This document shows positions 34,831 to 43,841 of a DNA stretch of 64,000 bases, piece after piece (within the stretch, counting starts at the first letter, position 1; every line of letters starts with the position of its first letter). The position numbers and the translations under genes are program-made. The notes beneath the pieces are model-generated. The model saw nothing but the letters and a program-made list of their open reading frames with translations. It was not told the DNA's origin and did not search any database. Source of the stretch: DATHZQ01 sp965216945 (GTDB taxonomy: Bacteria > Actinomycetota > Acidimicrobiia > Spongiisociales > UBA5794); assembly GCA_965216945.1 (NCBI GenBank), contig CBDCGU010000003.1, positions 1,302,001 through 1,366,000 on the forward strand, written 5' to 3'.

Positions 34831-36356
34831 CGGTCATCCACGGCGGCGGCACCGTCCCCTTCATGTGGCGCAGCGTCACCGGCGCCGGCGGACCGTGCGC
34901 TGAGCTGCTCGACGATGCGCTCCAGCCGCCTCCGTCGCGTAGCCGAGACCTGGTTGAGCGCCGAAGACAGTGCGGGGTTGCGACTGGCAACCTCACCGGC
35001 GACGCCACCGTCGATCCTCACCGTCTCGCAATCTGTGACGGCGATGATGTACGGGGCGTTTGCGTCGCGGTCCGAGCCACGCAGAAGCCCAAGCACGTCG
35101 CCGGGCCCGAGCTCGGCAACGATCAGGTCGCGGCCCGTCGGTCCCACGACCGCAAGGCGCGCGGACCCCTGCCAGAGCACGTGAAGGTCCGTGGCGGCGG
35201 CGCCGTGCCCGAGGAGCCGTTCGCCGCTGGCGTACCGGACCGCGGTGCCGGCGGATGCGAGCCGGTCGAGATCGTCCGCATCGAGCGAATCGAGGAGCGG
35301 CGACACCCGGAGCCGGCGCCGCAGCTCCTTGCGGTCAGGAAGCCCGGACAACCCTGCCTCCACTCCGTCGTAGTTGTACAGGTCGTAGGCGGGACTCGGC
35401 AGCGGCACGTCGTTGCGTTGCGACGAGTACCAGATCAGCCCGCCGAAGTCGCTGGCAACCCGGGGAGCGATCTCGTAGTCGTCGATCCACATATCGACCT
35501 CGTAGCCCATGAGCGGGTCGTCGGTCTGAACCACCCGCACCCGCGGTGGCGGATCCGCAAGCACCCCGTCTGTGGATCGTGCTGCCTCCAGCAACATCTC
35601 CTTCGCCACCGTGGGTGGATTCACGTAAGCCACCTGCACCGGGTAGATGACGCGATGGAGCCGCGACGGCGAGTCGAAGTTCACCACCGTGCCGCCGGCA
35701 AGCTCGGCGTTGGGAACGACCATCAGATCCCCGTTGCGGTTGACGATGCGGGAGCTGCGCCAGTTGATGTCGACGACCCGGCCCTCCACGTCGCCTGCAC
35801 GGATCCAGTCGCCAGGTTGAAATGGCGAGTCGCTCAACAACAACAGGCCCGAGGCGAGACCGCTCAGCGTGTCCTGAAGCGCAAACGACACGATCAACGA
35901 TGTCACACCGAGGGCAGTCAAGGCCGCAGAGAGGTCGACACCCCAGACCGTATCGAGCAGCACCCATCCCGTCACCAGGAACACGCCTACCCGCGGCAAG
36001 GCGAGCAGCAGCTGGGGGATTCGCCGACCCGCGCCGTCGACGCCTCGCTGCGCCAACCTCCCGACGACGATGCGGACGACGAGCAGGGCGACCGCGGTGA
36101 GTGAGAGAACGATGCCGGTGCCCAGAATCCTCACGACGACCGACGTCTCGCTCGCCTCGAAGAGTCCGCGCAGCAACGCCCATGCCGCGCTGAGCGGGAT
36201 CGTCCAGGTCCTCAGGATGCCGACGATGGGAGTGAACACGGAGTCGCGCTGGCGGAGGCGTTCCTGCAGCTCCGCCGAGCCGATGATCACGATCGGCAGA
36301 ACCACGACGAGGAGAACAGCCCATACCGCCGACTGATCGGAGAGCAACGAGCTCAC
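34827..36356 (-). CDS. MscS channel with C-terminal cyclic-nucleotide-binding-type domain (509 aa)
   Basis: Four N-terminal helices precede the MscS core (pore helix ALGVTSLIVSFALQDTLSGL, beta domain PFQPGDWIRAGDVEGRVVDI, VPNAELAGG), the MscS vestibule (to about 330) and, at about 355-470, a CNB-fold domain (LLDSLDADDLDRLASAG, GERLLGHGAAATDLHVLWQG). In the phosphate-binding cassette the usual GE...RxA appears as GPGDVLGLLRGSDRDANAPY, so the canonical Glu and Arg are absent and ligand binding is uncertain. It is flanked on both sides by cyclase-like receptors, with 4-base overlaps at both ends (GTGA at 36353-36356, ATGA at 34827-34830). Likely role: ion channel gated by a signal from its partners (inference). 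Confidence 0.9.
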   Translation of the reverse strand: MSSLLSDQSAVWAVLLVVVLPIVIIGSAELQERLRQRDSVFTPIVGILRTWTIPLSAAWALLRGLFEASETSVVVRILGTGIVLSLTAVALLVVRIVVGRLAQRGVDGAGRRIPQLLLALPRVGVFLVTGWVLLDTVWGVDLSAALTALGVTSLIVSFALQDTLSGLASGLLLLSDSPFQPGDWIRAGDVEGRVVDINWRSSRIVNRNGDLMVVPNAELAGGTVVNFDSPSRLHRVIYPVQVAYVNPPTVAKEMLLEAARSTDGVLADPPPRVRVVQTDDPLMGYEVDMWIDDYEIAPRVASDFGGLIWYSSQRNDVPLPSPAYDLYNYDGVEAGLSGLPDRKELRRRLRVSPLLDSLDADDLDRLASAGTAVRYASGERLLGHGAAATDLHVLWQGSARLAVVGPTGRDLIVAELGPGDVLGLLRGSDRDANAPYIIAVTDCETVRIDGGVAGEVASRNPALSSALNQVSATRRRRLERIVEQLSARSAGAGDAAPHEGDGAAAVDDR

Positions 36357-38530
36357 GGCGCCGCCTCCTGCCCAACCCGCTCACCGACGACCTCCCACAC
36401 CGGAGGCGTCCCTTCGCCCCGCTGCACGACGGTGTAGTCGTCGGGAAGCCTCACCCTCACCTGGTCGGAAACGAGCACTTCGCCGGTTGCCGCCGAGCGA
36501 GCCAGATCGTGTGCCGTAGAGACGGTCTCCCCCCACAAGTCGTACACCAGCCGGGCGCTGCCGGAGAGCCCGGTCGTCACCGGCCCCACGTGAATCCCGG
36601 CCGCGACGTCGATGTGGTGCCCGATGTCATCGGCCACCTCGCGCAGCGCCGAGCGAGCGTCCAGCGCAAACGCCACAGATCGAGGAGCGTGGTCGAGGAA
36701 GGCCTGGGTGAGCCCACATCCGGCGAAGTAGGCATCCCCGACGATCTTCACCCGGTCGAGACCGTGGGCTGTGGCCAGCTCATCGAGAACCTCCAGCACA
36801 CGATCGAGCATCGCACGGTGTGCCTCGACCTCCGTCTCGCCTGGGGTGTGCCCGAGACCGTCGATCGACAACACGACGATCCCCGCCTGGGGGATCTGGT
36901 CGAGCACCTGCACATCACCCGCTTCGACCCTCTCGGCGATGACGGGGGGCAAGAGGCTGCGGACGGTGTCGAGCCGCTGCTCCGTAGCGGCTTCGAGCTC
37001 CGCCTGCCTGCCCGCAAGCGCCACCAACATCTGGTCGATGCTCTCGGCGAGATCAGCGAACTCCCGGGGTCCGGAGCCTCTCGCCGCTCCCCCCTCGAGC
37101 TCCTCGCCGACGTGGATCTTGCGCAGCCGCTCGCTCATTGCGCGCAGCGGCAGAAAAGCCCGGCCCGCCCACGCCACCGTGGCGAAGGTCACGATGATGA
37201 CGAACACAGTCACGGCGATGAGAACGCTGCGTCGAAAGTCGGCGACCGGCTGATCGAACTCCTCGACGGTCACCTCGCTCACGACGGTCCACGTGACACC
37301 CTCATAGTCGACATTCTCGAATGTGCTGCGCACGGCACGACCGAGGAAATTGGCGCGGTCTGCGGCCTCCTCCGTGCCGGAGAACGCGACCTCCACATCG
37401 TCTCCCGACAGTGCCGATTGGAACACGGCGGTGGTCCCCGTGCTCGCCATGGCGGTGCGTTCGGACTCGGTGGCGGTTCCCGCCGCGGCGACCTGCTCGA
37501 GATACGCCTCTGGGTCCTCTGCGAAGAGCCGGGCTGCCGACCGCATGCGACCATTGCGACCGACGATGTACGTCTCGCTTGTCTCGATGTCCCCGTCGCC
37601 GGCTCCGTTCGGTCCGATCACCATGATCTCGGTGAGCTCTTCGCTGGAGACGCTGAAGGCGAGCACTCCGACCACGGCTCCGTCCACGAATACGGGTGCG
37701 GCGAAGTGGGCGATGGGAACGCCTCCGTGGGCGATCGAGGCCGAGAAGTCGGCAAACGCCACCGACCCCGCCTCGGGGTCACCGAGTACGCGGCGTACCA
37801 GGGCGGCCAGGGCTCCACCGCTGTGGGGTCCCACGTCCAGGCTCGATGCGAAATTGAGTCCCTTGGCCGCCGAGTACACCACCTCGAGGCCGGAAGGATC
37901 GACGATGACCAGATCGGCGAGGCGAAGCCGCTCCGTGATGTCGAGAAATCGCGGATGGAGCTCACGGTGTGTCTCCGACCACGTCGTGCCGTCCCGCGCA
38001 TCGTCGACCAGCCGGTACTCCGACGGGTCCAACTCCGGCAGTACGACGTACTCACTCTGCAGGTAGGTAGCACGCGCGGTCGTGGGAAGGAGGTTCTGCC
38101 AGCCGATGGTCACCCCGAGGGTCGCTTCCAGCGTCGGGCCGTACACGTCCCGGTACGCCAGCGCCACATCGGCTTCCGCGGCGGTGAGGTCGTCGATCTC
38201 TGAGCCGAGCTGAGCGTACGCGGTGGAGAACCGCTCGGCCGCAGCGCCCAGCTCGGGCCCGCCGGCGAGCTCGCGCACGCGGTTCTCGAGCGAGGAGAGG
38301 TAGCGCTCGACCTCGTCGCTCTTCAGCGACGCCAAGCCTCTGAGCTGACCGGAGCTCAGGTTCTCGGCGATGTCGTCGCCAACCGTGATGCTGACCACGG
38401 ATGCGGCGACCAGGGCCGTGACCGTCACGGCCAGCACCGCCAGTGCCAGCCACGTGGCCATCGATATCGAGCGCATGCGCCGCCCGATCACCCGGTCGTA
38501 CGCTGCTTTCCCGGATGCAGGAAGCGTCAT
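36353..38530 (-). CDS. Cache-HAMP receptor with class III cyclase-like domain (725 aa)
   Basis: TM1 (about 24-48), a large extracytoplasmic Cache-type sensor (to about 425), TM2 (SVLIAVTVFVIIVTFATVAW), HAMP (PLRAMSERLRKIHVGEELEG), coiled coil and a cyclase homology domain (about 545-715). Metal-binding Asp residues are retained: GIVVLSIDGLGH (about 554) and KIVGDAYFAG (about 597). The transition-state pair is changed (LWGETVSTAHDLA: Ser for Asn, Asp for Arg), so cyclase activity is possible but unproven. It is first of three overlapping genes. ATG at 38530 follows GGGGAT, a weak site; upstream sequence to 38685 shows nothing else. Confidence 0.87.
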   Translation of the reverse strand: MTLPASGKAAYDRVIGRRMRSISMATWLALAVLAVTVTALVAASVVSITVGDDIAENLSSGQLRGLASLKSDEVERYLSSLENRVRELAGGPELGAAAERFSTAYAQLGSEIDDLTAAEADVALAYRDVYGPTLEATLGVTIGWQNLLPTTARATYLQSEYVVLPELDPSEYRLVDDARDGTTWSETHRELHPRFLDITERLRLADLVIVDPSGLEVVYSAAKGLNFASSLDVGPHSGGALAALVRRVLGDPEAGSVAFADFSASIAHGGVPIAHFAAPVFVDGAVVGVLAFSVSSEELTEIMVIGPNGAGDGDIETSETYIVGRNGRMRSAARLFAEDPEAYLEQVAAAGTATESERTAMASTGTTAVFQSALSGDDVEVAFSGTEEAADRANFLGRAVRSTFENVDYEGVTWTVVSEVTVEEFDQPVADFRRSVLIAVTVFVIIVTFATVAWAGRAFLPLRAMSERLRKIHVGEELEGGAARGSGPREFADLAESIDQMLVALAGRQAELEAATEQRLDTVRSLLPPVIAERVEAGDVQVLDQIPQAGIVVLSIDGLGHTPGETEVEAHRAMLDRVLEVLDELATAHGLDRVKIVGDAYFAGCGLTQAFLDHAPRSVAFALDARSALREVADDIGHHIDVAAGIHVGPVTTGLSGSARLVYDLWGETVSTAHDLARSAATGEVLVSDQVRVRLPDDYTVVQRGEGTPPVWEVVGERVGQEAAP

Positions 38531-38685
38531 CGATCCCCGCTTCTCACGGCGTTCCGGAGCGAGAGGGACACGTCGAGCGGCTGCCGGCATGCAGCGCCGC
38601 TCGATCGGCTTGCGGTGGATCGGGCTCGCATCGACCCGGAACAGTAGCCGTCGCGAAGCCACCATTCCGAAGCGCCCCACCGCCC

Positions 38686-39561
38686 CTAACGCGCGTTGGT
38701 CGCCGTATCTCCGAGAATCTTCGTCAGCACGGCCCCCGCCAGCACGATCTGAGCCTGGTAGTACACCCACACCAGGAACAGCGCAACACTGCTCGCGGCA
38801 CCCGTGAGCGAGCTCGAACCGAAGCGGGAGACGTATGCCGCGATCAGCGACGTCCCGATCACAACGAACACCGCGGTGATCAATCCGCCGATGATCGCGT
38901 CCCGCCACGCCACCTCGGCATACGGCAGCACCTTGAAGAGCAAGGCGATCGCCAGCACACCGACCGCCCACGAGCCGAGGGCGGTCACCACCTCGGCAAG
39001 CGACTCGATGATGGCGAGATCACCGGGAACCAAGCGCTCGGCGAGACCGACCACCGCCTGGATCACGAAGCTGCTCACGAAGTAGAACGCCACACCGAGC
39101 GCGACGGCGAAAGCGATGAGCCGGCGTTTGATCGACTGGCGAAGACCCACCACCACCGGCGCCTGCCAGATCACGTTGAGCGCATCCTGGAGGGCGAGGA
39201 ACAGGAACGATGCACTGACCAGCACCGTGATGAAGCCGAACCACCCGAGGCCCGTGGATGCGGACGAGATCGCGTCGAGCACCGTGTCGGCGATCGTGAC
39301 GGCTTGGTCGCCCACCAGTCCGTCGAGCGCTTCGACGAGGAACTCCTTGGACTGCTCGGCGGACACCAGCCGGGCCACGAGTGCAGCCGCAAGCGACAGG
39401 ATCGGCACAGCGGCGAACAGCGTGTAATACGCAATCCCGGCACCCAGGCGCATCGTCCGTTCGGCGCGCCAATGCTCATAGGCGTGCTCGAGGAGCCGGA
39501 TGACATTGCGAGCCATGCCACGGAAGTCATCAACTCTCGATGTGCTCTCGTGGCCGGCCAC
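38686..39561 (-). CDS. YihY/virulence factor BrkB family membrane protein (291 aa)
   Basis: Six helices with family hallmarks: the N-terminal amphipathic segment, GAGIAYYTLFAAVPILSLAA, FGFITVLVSASFLFLALQDALNVIW, AVALGVAFYFVSSFVIQAVV, LLFKVLPYAEVAWRDAIIGG, SVALFLVWVYYQAQIVLAGA. Members were once called ribonuclease BN but are membrane proteins of unknown function. GTG start at 39561 is preceded by GAGGTG. Confidence 0.9.
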   Translation of the reverse strand: MAGHESTSRVDDFRGMARNVIRLLEHAYEHWRAERTMRLGAGIAYYTLFAAVPILSLAAALVARLVSAEQSKEFLVEALDGLVGDQAVTIADTVLDAISSASTGLGWFGFITVLVSASFLFLALQDALNVIWQAPVVVGLRQSIKRRLIAFAVALGVAFYFVSSFVIQAVVGLAERLVPGDLAIIESLAEVVTALGSWAVGVLAIALLFKVLPYAEVAWRDAIIGGLITAVFVVIGTSLIAAYVSRFGSSSLTGAASSVALFLVWVYYQAQIVLAGAVLTKILGDTATNAR

Positions 39562-39778
39562 GGCGGCACCTCACTCCCTCGCCCGATCACCCGGAGACTA
39601 CGGCGGTGGAGTCTCGCCGGGGGCGGCGGGGATCGGCAGGCGGCGCATCGTCGCCGAGGTCGTCGCCGGGTTCCCATGAGAGGTGCGGTGCCTCGAGTCG
39701 CCGGAGCCAAGTGCTACCTTGCCGCCCCATCAACACCCCGCACGGGCTCGTGCGGCCTCCAGGCGAAAGGACCACACG

Positions 39779-40174
39779 ATGAGCGCGCCTCCAGCAGCAG
39801 GCTGGTATCGAGATCCCACCGGCAAGTACTCGAGCCGGTATTGGGACGGCTCGCAGTGGAGCAGTCAGGTGAACAGCGGTGGCTCGAATGCTGTCGATGC
39901 GGTGTCTGACGACATCAGGTTCGTCCCCCCGGCGCCGGGAACCGAGGTCCAGCGAGCGGCTGCAGCTCCGCCGGCCCCCTCCATGCAGGTGACACAGTCG
40001 GCGCCGAGGTCCTCGGTCGGGACCATCGTCGCGATCGTCCTCGGCATCATCGCGATCATCCTCGTGATCGCGGTCCTCCTGAACCTCTCAGGGGACGAGA
40101 CCGACCCTACAACTCCTGCGACCGAACCTCCGGCTACGGAAGCTCCGGCTACGACGGAAGCCCCGGCGGGCTGA
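39779..40174 (+). CDS. DUF2510 membrane protein with Thr/Pro-rich tail (131 aa)
   Basis: The N-terminal DUF2510 motif (PAAGWYRDPTGKYSSRYWDG and QWSSQV) is a short Trp-rich module common at the N-terminus of actinobacterial membrane proteins. It is followed by a low-complexity linker, one transmembrane helix (VGTIVAIVLGIIAIILVIAVLLN) and an external tail of repeated PATEP/EAPATT units. The role is unknown; the tail looks like a wall-spanning stalk. ATG 39779 follows GAAAGGACC. Confidence 0.85.
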   Translation: MSAPPAAGWYRDPTGKYSSRYWDGSQWSSQVNSGGSNAVDAVSDDIRFVPPAPGTEVQRAAAAPPAPSMQVTQSAPRSSVGTIVAIVLGIIAIILVIAVLLNLSGDETDPTTPATEPPATEAPATTEAPAG

Positions 40175-40193
40175 TCCCGCGATCACAACTGAA

Positions 40194-40222
40194 CGAGGGG
40201 CGTCGCGACGCGGCGCCCCTCG
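40194..40222. terminator. Hairpin between convergent genes
   Basis: A perfect 9-bp stem CGAGGGGCG/CGCCCCTCG (40194-40202 with 40214-40222) with an 11-base loop lies 20 bases after the DUF2510 gene and 13 bases past the end of the leftward DUF2252 gene. Likely bidirectional terminator. No U-tract. Confidence 0.55.
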
Positions 40223-40234
40223 ATGCGCCGCCGC

Positions 40235-41614
40235 TCAGCTCTCGACCTCGTGCGAGTCGAGGGCGCCGCCGCCGATCGCTTCTGCGAACATCGCATAGTC
40301 GGCGGAGTTCTGTTTGGCGTATGCCTCGGCGAAGTCGCCGATCGCCTCGTCGAACACATCCCCGTTCCCCAGGTACGCGGCGATGGCGGCAGGATCGCCC
40401 GACACCGCATGGGCTCGGGCCAGAGTCGCCCCACACAGCTCGGCATACCGCAGCAGAGCTGCCCGCGGGACGGTCTCGAGGTCGAGCGATCCCTTCCAAT
40501 CCTTGAGCTGACGCCAGTAGTACTCGCGACCCGTCGTGGTCTTGCTCCATCCGAGGAAGATGTCACTCGTCGCCTGCATCATCCGCTGGCCGTCGACCAC
40601 CCGCCGTCCGTAGCGATGGAAGCGGCTCCGCGGGAGATGCTCCTCCAACACGGAGCGCCCCGCCTCCTTGATCTGGAGCAGCAAGACGTCGGAGGGATCG
40701 CGACCGAGAAAGAGCCCGACCCAACAGCGGGTCCCGACGCTGCCGACCCCGACCACCTTCACCGCCACATCGACGAGTGTGTAGCGATCGAGCAGAACGC
40801 GCATCTGCCCGCTGAGGCTCGAGCGGTACGAGGCCAGCGCCTCTTCGATCGCTGCCCAGCGGCGTGCTTGATCCATCTCCAAGGGGAGATCGCGAAAAGG
40901 CACGAGCAGCGGGGGCTGGCTCTTGAATCGGTAGCCGTCCTCGCCCTTCTGAACCAGCTTGCCGGCCGCCTGGAGATGATCCTTCGACCTCGCCTTCTTG
41001 GCCGCCTTCTTGCCGTGCTTCAGCTGCTTCTTGGTGGCGCCCTGGCTCTTTCGCAATGCGATCAGGTCCTCCACCGGAAGCGAGGCGTACCACATGTCCA
41101 GGTAGCCCCGAGATGCGGCGTTGTGCATCGCCTCGCGGTAGGCGCGCGTCACGGCCACGGCCGGCTCGCGACACTTCCGAGGCTTCCACCCCCGATGTTG
41201 CCCGGCGATCGTGAAACTGGCTGCCAGCCGCTTCACATCCCACTCGAACGGTCCTGGCAGCGTCTCGTCGAAATCGTTGAGGTCGAACATGAGCTTGCGC
41301 TCGGGCGACGCATAGAGACCGAAGTTGGCGAGGTGGGCATCGCCGCACAGTTGCACCGTGAGTCCCGACTGCGGCGTCGATGCGAGGTCGGTCGCCATGA
41401 TGCGAGCCGAACCTCGGTAGAAGGCGAACGCCGACTCGGCCATGCGCGCTCGACGTACCGGGACCAGCCACTCGAGCCGATCGGCGTTCTGCTCCTCGAT
41501 CAGTGCAACGGGATCGGGCCGGTCTGGAGCGGGCCACCATTCCCCATGGCGCGATCGGGGGAGTACCTTGCGGAGCGCCTTCCCGGCGGCTGCCATGGCT
41601 GCTACATCACTCAT
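40235..41614 (-). CDS. DUF2252 family protein (459 aa)
   Basis: This is a large soluble protein with DUF2252 signatures: MAESAFAFYRGSARIMATDL, LCGDAHLANFGLYASPE, MFDLNDFDETLPGPFEWDVK, RLAASF, VGVGSVGTRCWVGLFLG. The GDAH-N and NDFD motifs resemble the catalytic and metal-binding loops of kinase-like phosphotransferases, so phosphotransfer is plausible but unproven. Lys-rich segment ATKKQLKHGKKAAKKARSKD. Start 41614 (MSDVAAMAAAGKALR) is preferred; a GTG at 41668 is an in-frame alternative. Confidence 0.88.
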   Translation of the reverse strand: MSDVAAMAAAGKALRKVLPRSRHGEWWPAPDRPDPVALIEEQNADRLEWLVPVRRARMAESAFAFYRGSARIMATDLASTPQSGLTVQLCGDAHLANFGLYASPERKLMFDLNDFDETLPGPFEWDVKRLAASFTIAGQHRGWKPRKCREPAVAVTRAYREAMHNAASRGYLDMWYASLPVEDLIALRKSQGATKKQLKHGKKAAKKARSKDHLQAAGKLVQKGEDGYRFKSQPPLLVPFRDLPLEMDQARRWAAIEEALASYRSSLSGQMRVLLDRYTLVDVAVKVVGVGSVGTRCWVGLFLGRDPSDVLLLQIKEAGRSVLEEHLPRSRFHRYGRRVVDGQRMMQATSDIFLGWSKTTTGREYYWRQLKDWKGSLDLETVPRAALLRYAELCGATLARAHAVSGDPAAIAAYLGNGDVFDEAIGDFAEAYAKQNSADYAMFAEAIGGGALDSHEVES

Positions 41615-41713
41615 CGTCGCTGCACCACCGTTCGCATCGAGACCCCCTGAAACGTCCCTCACAGCCACCCTACCCGGACGACCCCGGCGAATTCGATCGC
41701 ACCGAGAGTCCGG

Positions 41714-43744
41714 CTATTGCACGGTACCTTCACGGCGGCGGAGACGGGCGAACAAGGCATTGTTCCGCCAGTTGGCGCCCCTCGCTCGTGGTTGCCGGAG
41801 CGGGACTCCGGCGAGAACACCCTCGACGGTCGATTGCGCCGGGGCGGACGGGGCCGTCTCCGCGGTCTTGGCCGAGATGCGCTCCGCTCGATCGAGCTCC
41901 AACCGGCGGAGTGCGTCTTCGACGCGACCCATCTGCTCGTCCGTCACGGGAGGCAGGTGGTAGGCCGCATGCACCATCCTGGCGGTGTCTGCCCGGTAAT
42001 CGTGGCCAAAGGAGAGAAACTCGCCGGGCACGGTGACCATCGCATTGGCCGCATCGATCATCGTCTGGATCATCGTGACCCCGGGTATCCAGCGCATGCT
42101 CGACGGCACACCCCGACCCCTCGTCTCGCCCTTGAGCCACTCCGGCTCCCTCACGGCGATGTCCGGGCTCAGGGCCGCGATCGGATCGTTCGAATGGGAC
42201 AGGATGACGGCACGGAGCCTGTCGCGCTCGTCCTCGGTCAGCGCCTCGATCTCGTCGGGATGATCGAACACCCGCACCGTCCCCTCGGGGACCAGCTCAC
42301 TCGAGCCCTGCGCCATGCCGTTGCGCGACCACTTCGCCATCCCGGGCAGGCCGAACCAGAGCGCACGGTCGATCCCGTAGTGGTCGAATCCTCCGATGCC
42401 TTGGTACATGACGACGTCCGACGAGGCCCACGCACCGAGGCTCTCCCCGAACACCAGCACCTGGGGGCGCTCCTCCGGCGCACGCTCGGCGAGCCGAGCG
42501 GCAACGCCGTAGAGCAGCAGCCTGAACTGGCGGCGCCCGAGCGACACCTTCTGCAACGAGAGGAACGACGGGTACCGGCCGTACTGGATGCAGCACGTTG
42601 CGACGTCGCCTCGGGTGAGCAACTCCGTCGCCTCGATCATCGTGTGGTCGACCCAGCCGGTGCCGGTCGGCGACACGAGCAACAGGTACTTGCGATCGAA
42701 CGCCCCTGCCCTCTCCAGCTCCATGAGCGCCAGCTCGGCGCGCCCGCTCAGGTAGATCGGCTCGCTGTTGTAGCCCACATAAGTGCGGATCGGGTGGGCA
42801 GCCGCCGGCTCGCCCATGACCTCCTCGATCAGCTCGGGCGTCGCAACGTCGGTCACGAAGCGCCGCCCTTGCTGCCCGAGTTGCTCGAAGGGAAGGATGC
42901 TCTCGGGGCTGCCACTCACCAGCGGGGAATGAGGAGGAATCGCATAACCGGGATCGATCTTCTCGTTCGCACGGCCGATGTAACCGACACCGGTGTTGTA
43001 CAGCGCACTCGCCCCCGCAGCCCACAGCCCGGCGTTGGCCACACGAGCCAGCGCGTTCTTGGTGAAGCCGGGACCGGCCCATGAGATCAGCGAGTTGCGT
43101 GTGACCTTGAAGGACCACCCGATGGCACGCCCCACGTTGCTCACAACCGCTCCCGTCGCCAGCGAGGAAGGGATCGTGGTGGGCTGCGGGATCGGCCAAG
43201 GATCGATCTCCTCCACCCGTCGTGCCAGACGCTGCGACGCCCAATACAGGGCACCGCCCAGCGCAAGCGCCGTCATGGCTGCCGGCCGGGAAAGGCGATC
43301 GTTCGGGTACTTGCCGCGCAGCCACTTGCCGATGTCGAAGATGGCGCCGCTGACAACAGCCGCCTCGACGAAGGCCCCGGACGAGCGGAAGGCCGAACGC
43401 CACATCGTCTCGCCCTCCACCTCAGGCGTCGACGCCGCCGCCCGACCGACGCCGAACCCGGCAGCGCGCACGGCCATACGGAGCGGCATGCCTGCGTTGG
43501 CCGGAAGCACGGCCTGCGTGGAAACCTCGACTACCGCGGAGATGCCGCGCGCGGTAACCACGCCGAGACCGGCAGCCGCACCTTGGAGGACCGATCCGCG
43601 CGGCATCAGGGACGTGCCGAAGGAATCGAGGTATGCGCTCGTCTCCAATGCAGCCGAGGGAGAGCCGATCAGTGGATTGAGCCACTCCGCCGAACGGATG
43701 ACAGCCTTGCGTACCAACTCTCCGTCTATCCGAGGGGCGCGCAT
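41714..43744 (-). CDS. Alpha/beta-hydrolase, PF10081 type, membrane-associated (676 aa)
   Basis: The N-terminal 230 residues contain several hydrophobic helices. The C-terminal about 300 residues form the Abhydrolase_9 (DUF2305) domain: IRTYVGYNSEPIYLSGRAEL, LLVSPTGTGWVDHTMIEA, nucleophile elbow FGESLGAWAS, then SHSNDPIA and GHDYRADTARM supplying Asp/His. It should act as a membrane-linked serine esterase or lipase; substrate unknown. ATG 43744 has no strong Shine-Dalgarno. It lies alone between DUF2252 and the AI-2E gene, all leftward. Confidence 0.87.
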   Translation of the reverse strand: MRAPRIDGELVRKAVIRSAEWLNPLIGSPSAALETSAYLDSFGTSLMPRGSVLQGAAAGLGVVTARGISAVVEVSTQAVLPANAGMPLRMAVRAAGFGVGRAAASTPEVEGETMWRSAFRSSGAFVEAAVVSGAIFDIGKWLRGKYPNDRLSRPAAMTALALGGALYWASQRLARRVEEIDPWPIPQPTTIPSSLATGAVVSNVGRAIGWSFKVTRNSLISWAGPGFTKNALARVANAGLWAAGASALYNTGVGYIGRANEKIDPGYAIPPHSPLVSGSPESILPFEQLGQQGRRFVTDVATPELIEEVMGEPAAAHPIRTYVGYNSEPIYLSGRAELALMELERAGAFDRKYLLLVSPTGTGWVDHTMIEATELLTRGDVATCCIQYGRYPSFLSLQKVSLGRRQFRLLLYGVAARLAERAPEERPQVLVFGESLGAWASSDVVMYQGIGGFDHYGIDRALWFGLPGMAKWSRNGMAQGSSELVPEGTVRVFDHPDEIEALTEDERDRLRAVILSHSNDPIAALSPDIAVREPEWLKGETRGRGVPSSMRWIPGVTMIQTMIDAANAMVTVPGEFLSFGHDYRADTARMVHAAYHLPPVTDEQMGRVEDALRRLELDRAERISAKTAETAPSAPAQSTVEGVLAGVPLRQPRARGANWRNNALFARLRRREGTVQ

Positions 43745-43841
43745 GTGTCCTCCAGGTGTTGCCGCACGAAGTCTGCTCCCTGCAGCGGCAGCCTAGGCGT
43801 CGCGGGCGGTCGATCTCGGCCGTCCGCAAGCCCCCGGGGGA

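Noticed and set aside
38443..39909. Rightward open frame of about 490 codons
   Set aside because: Antisense to the YihY gene and rich in Arg/His; no family match.
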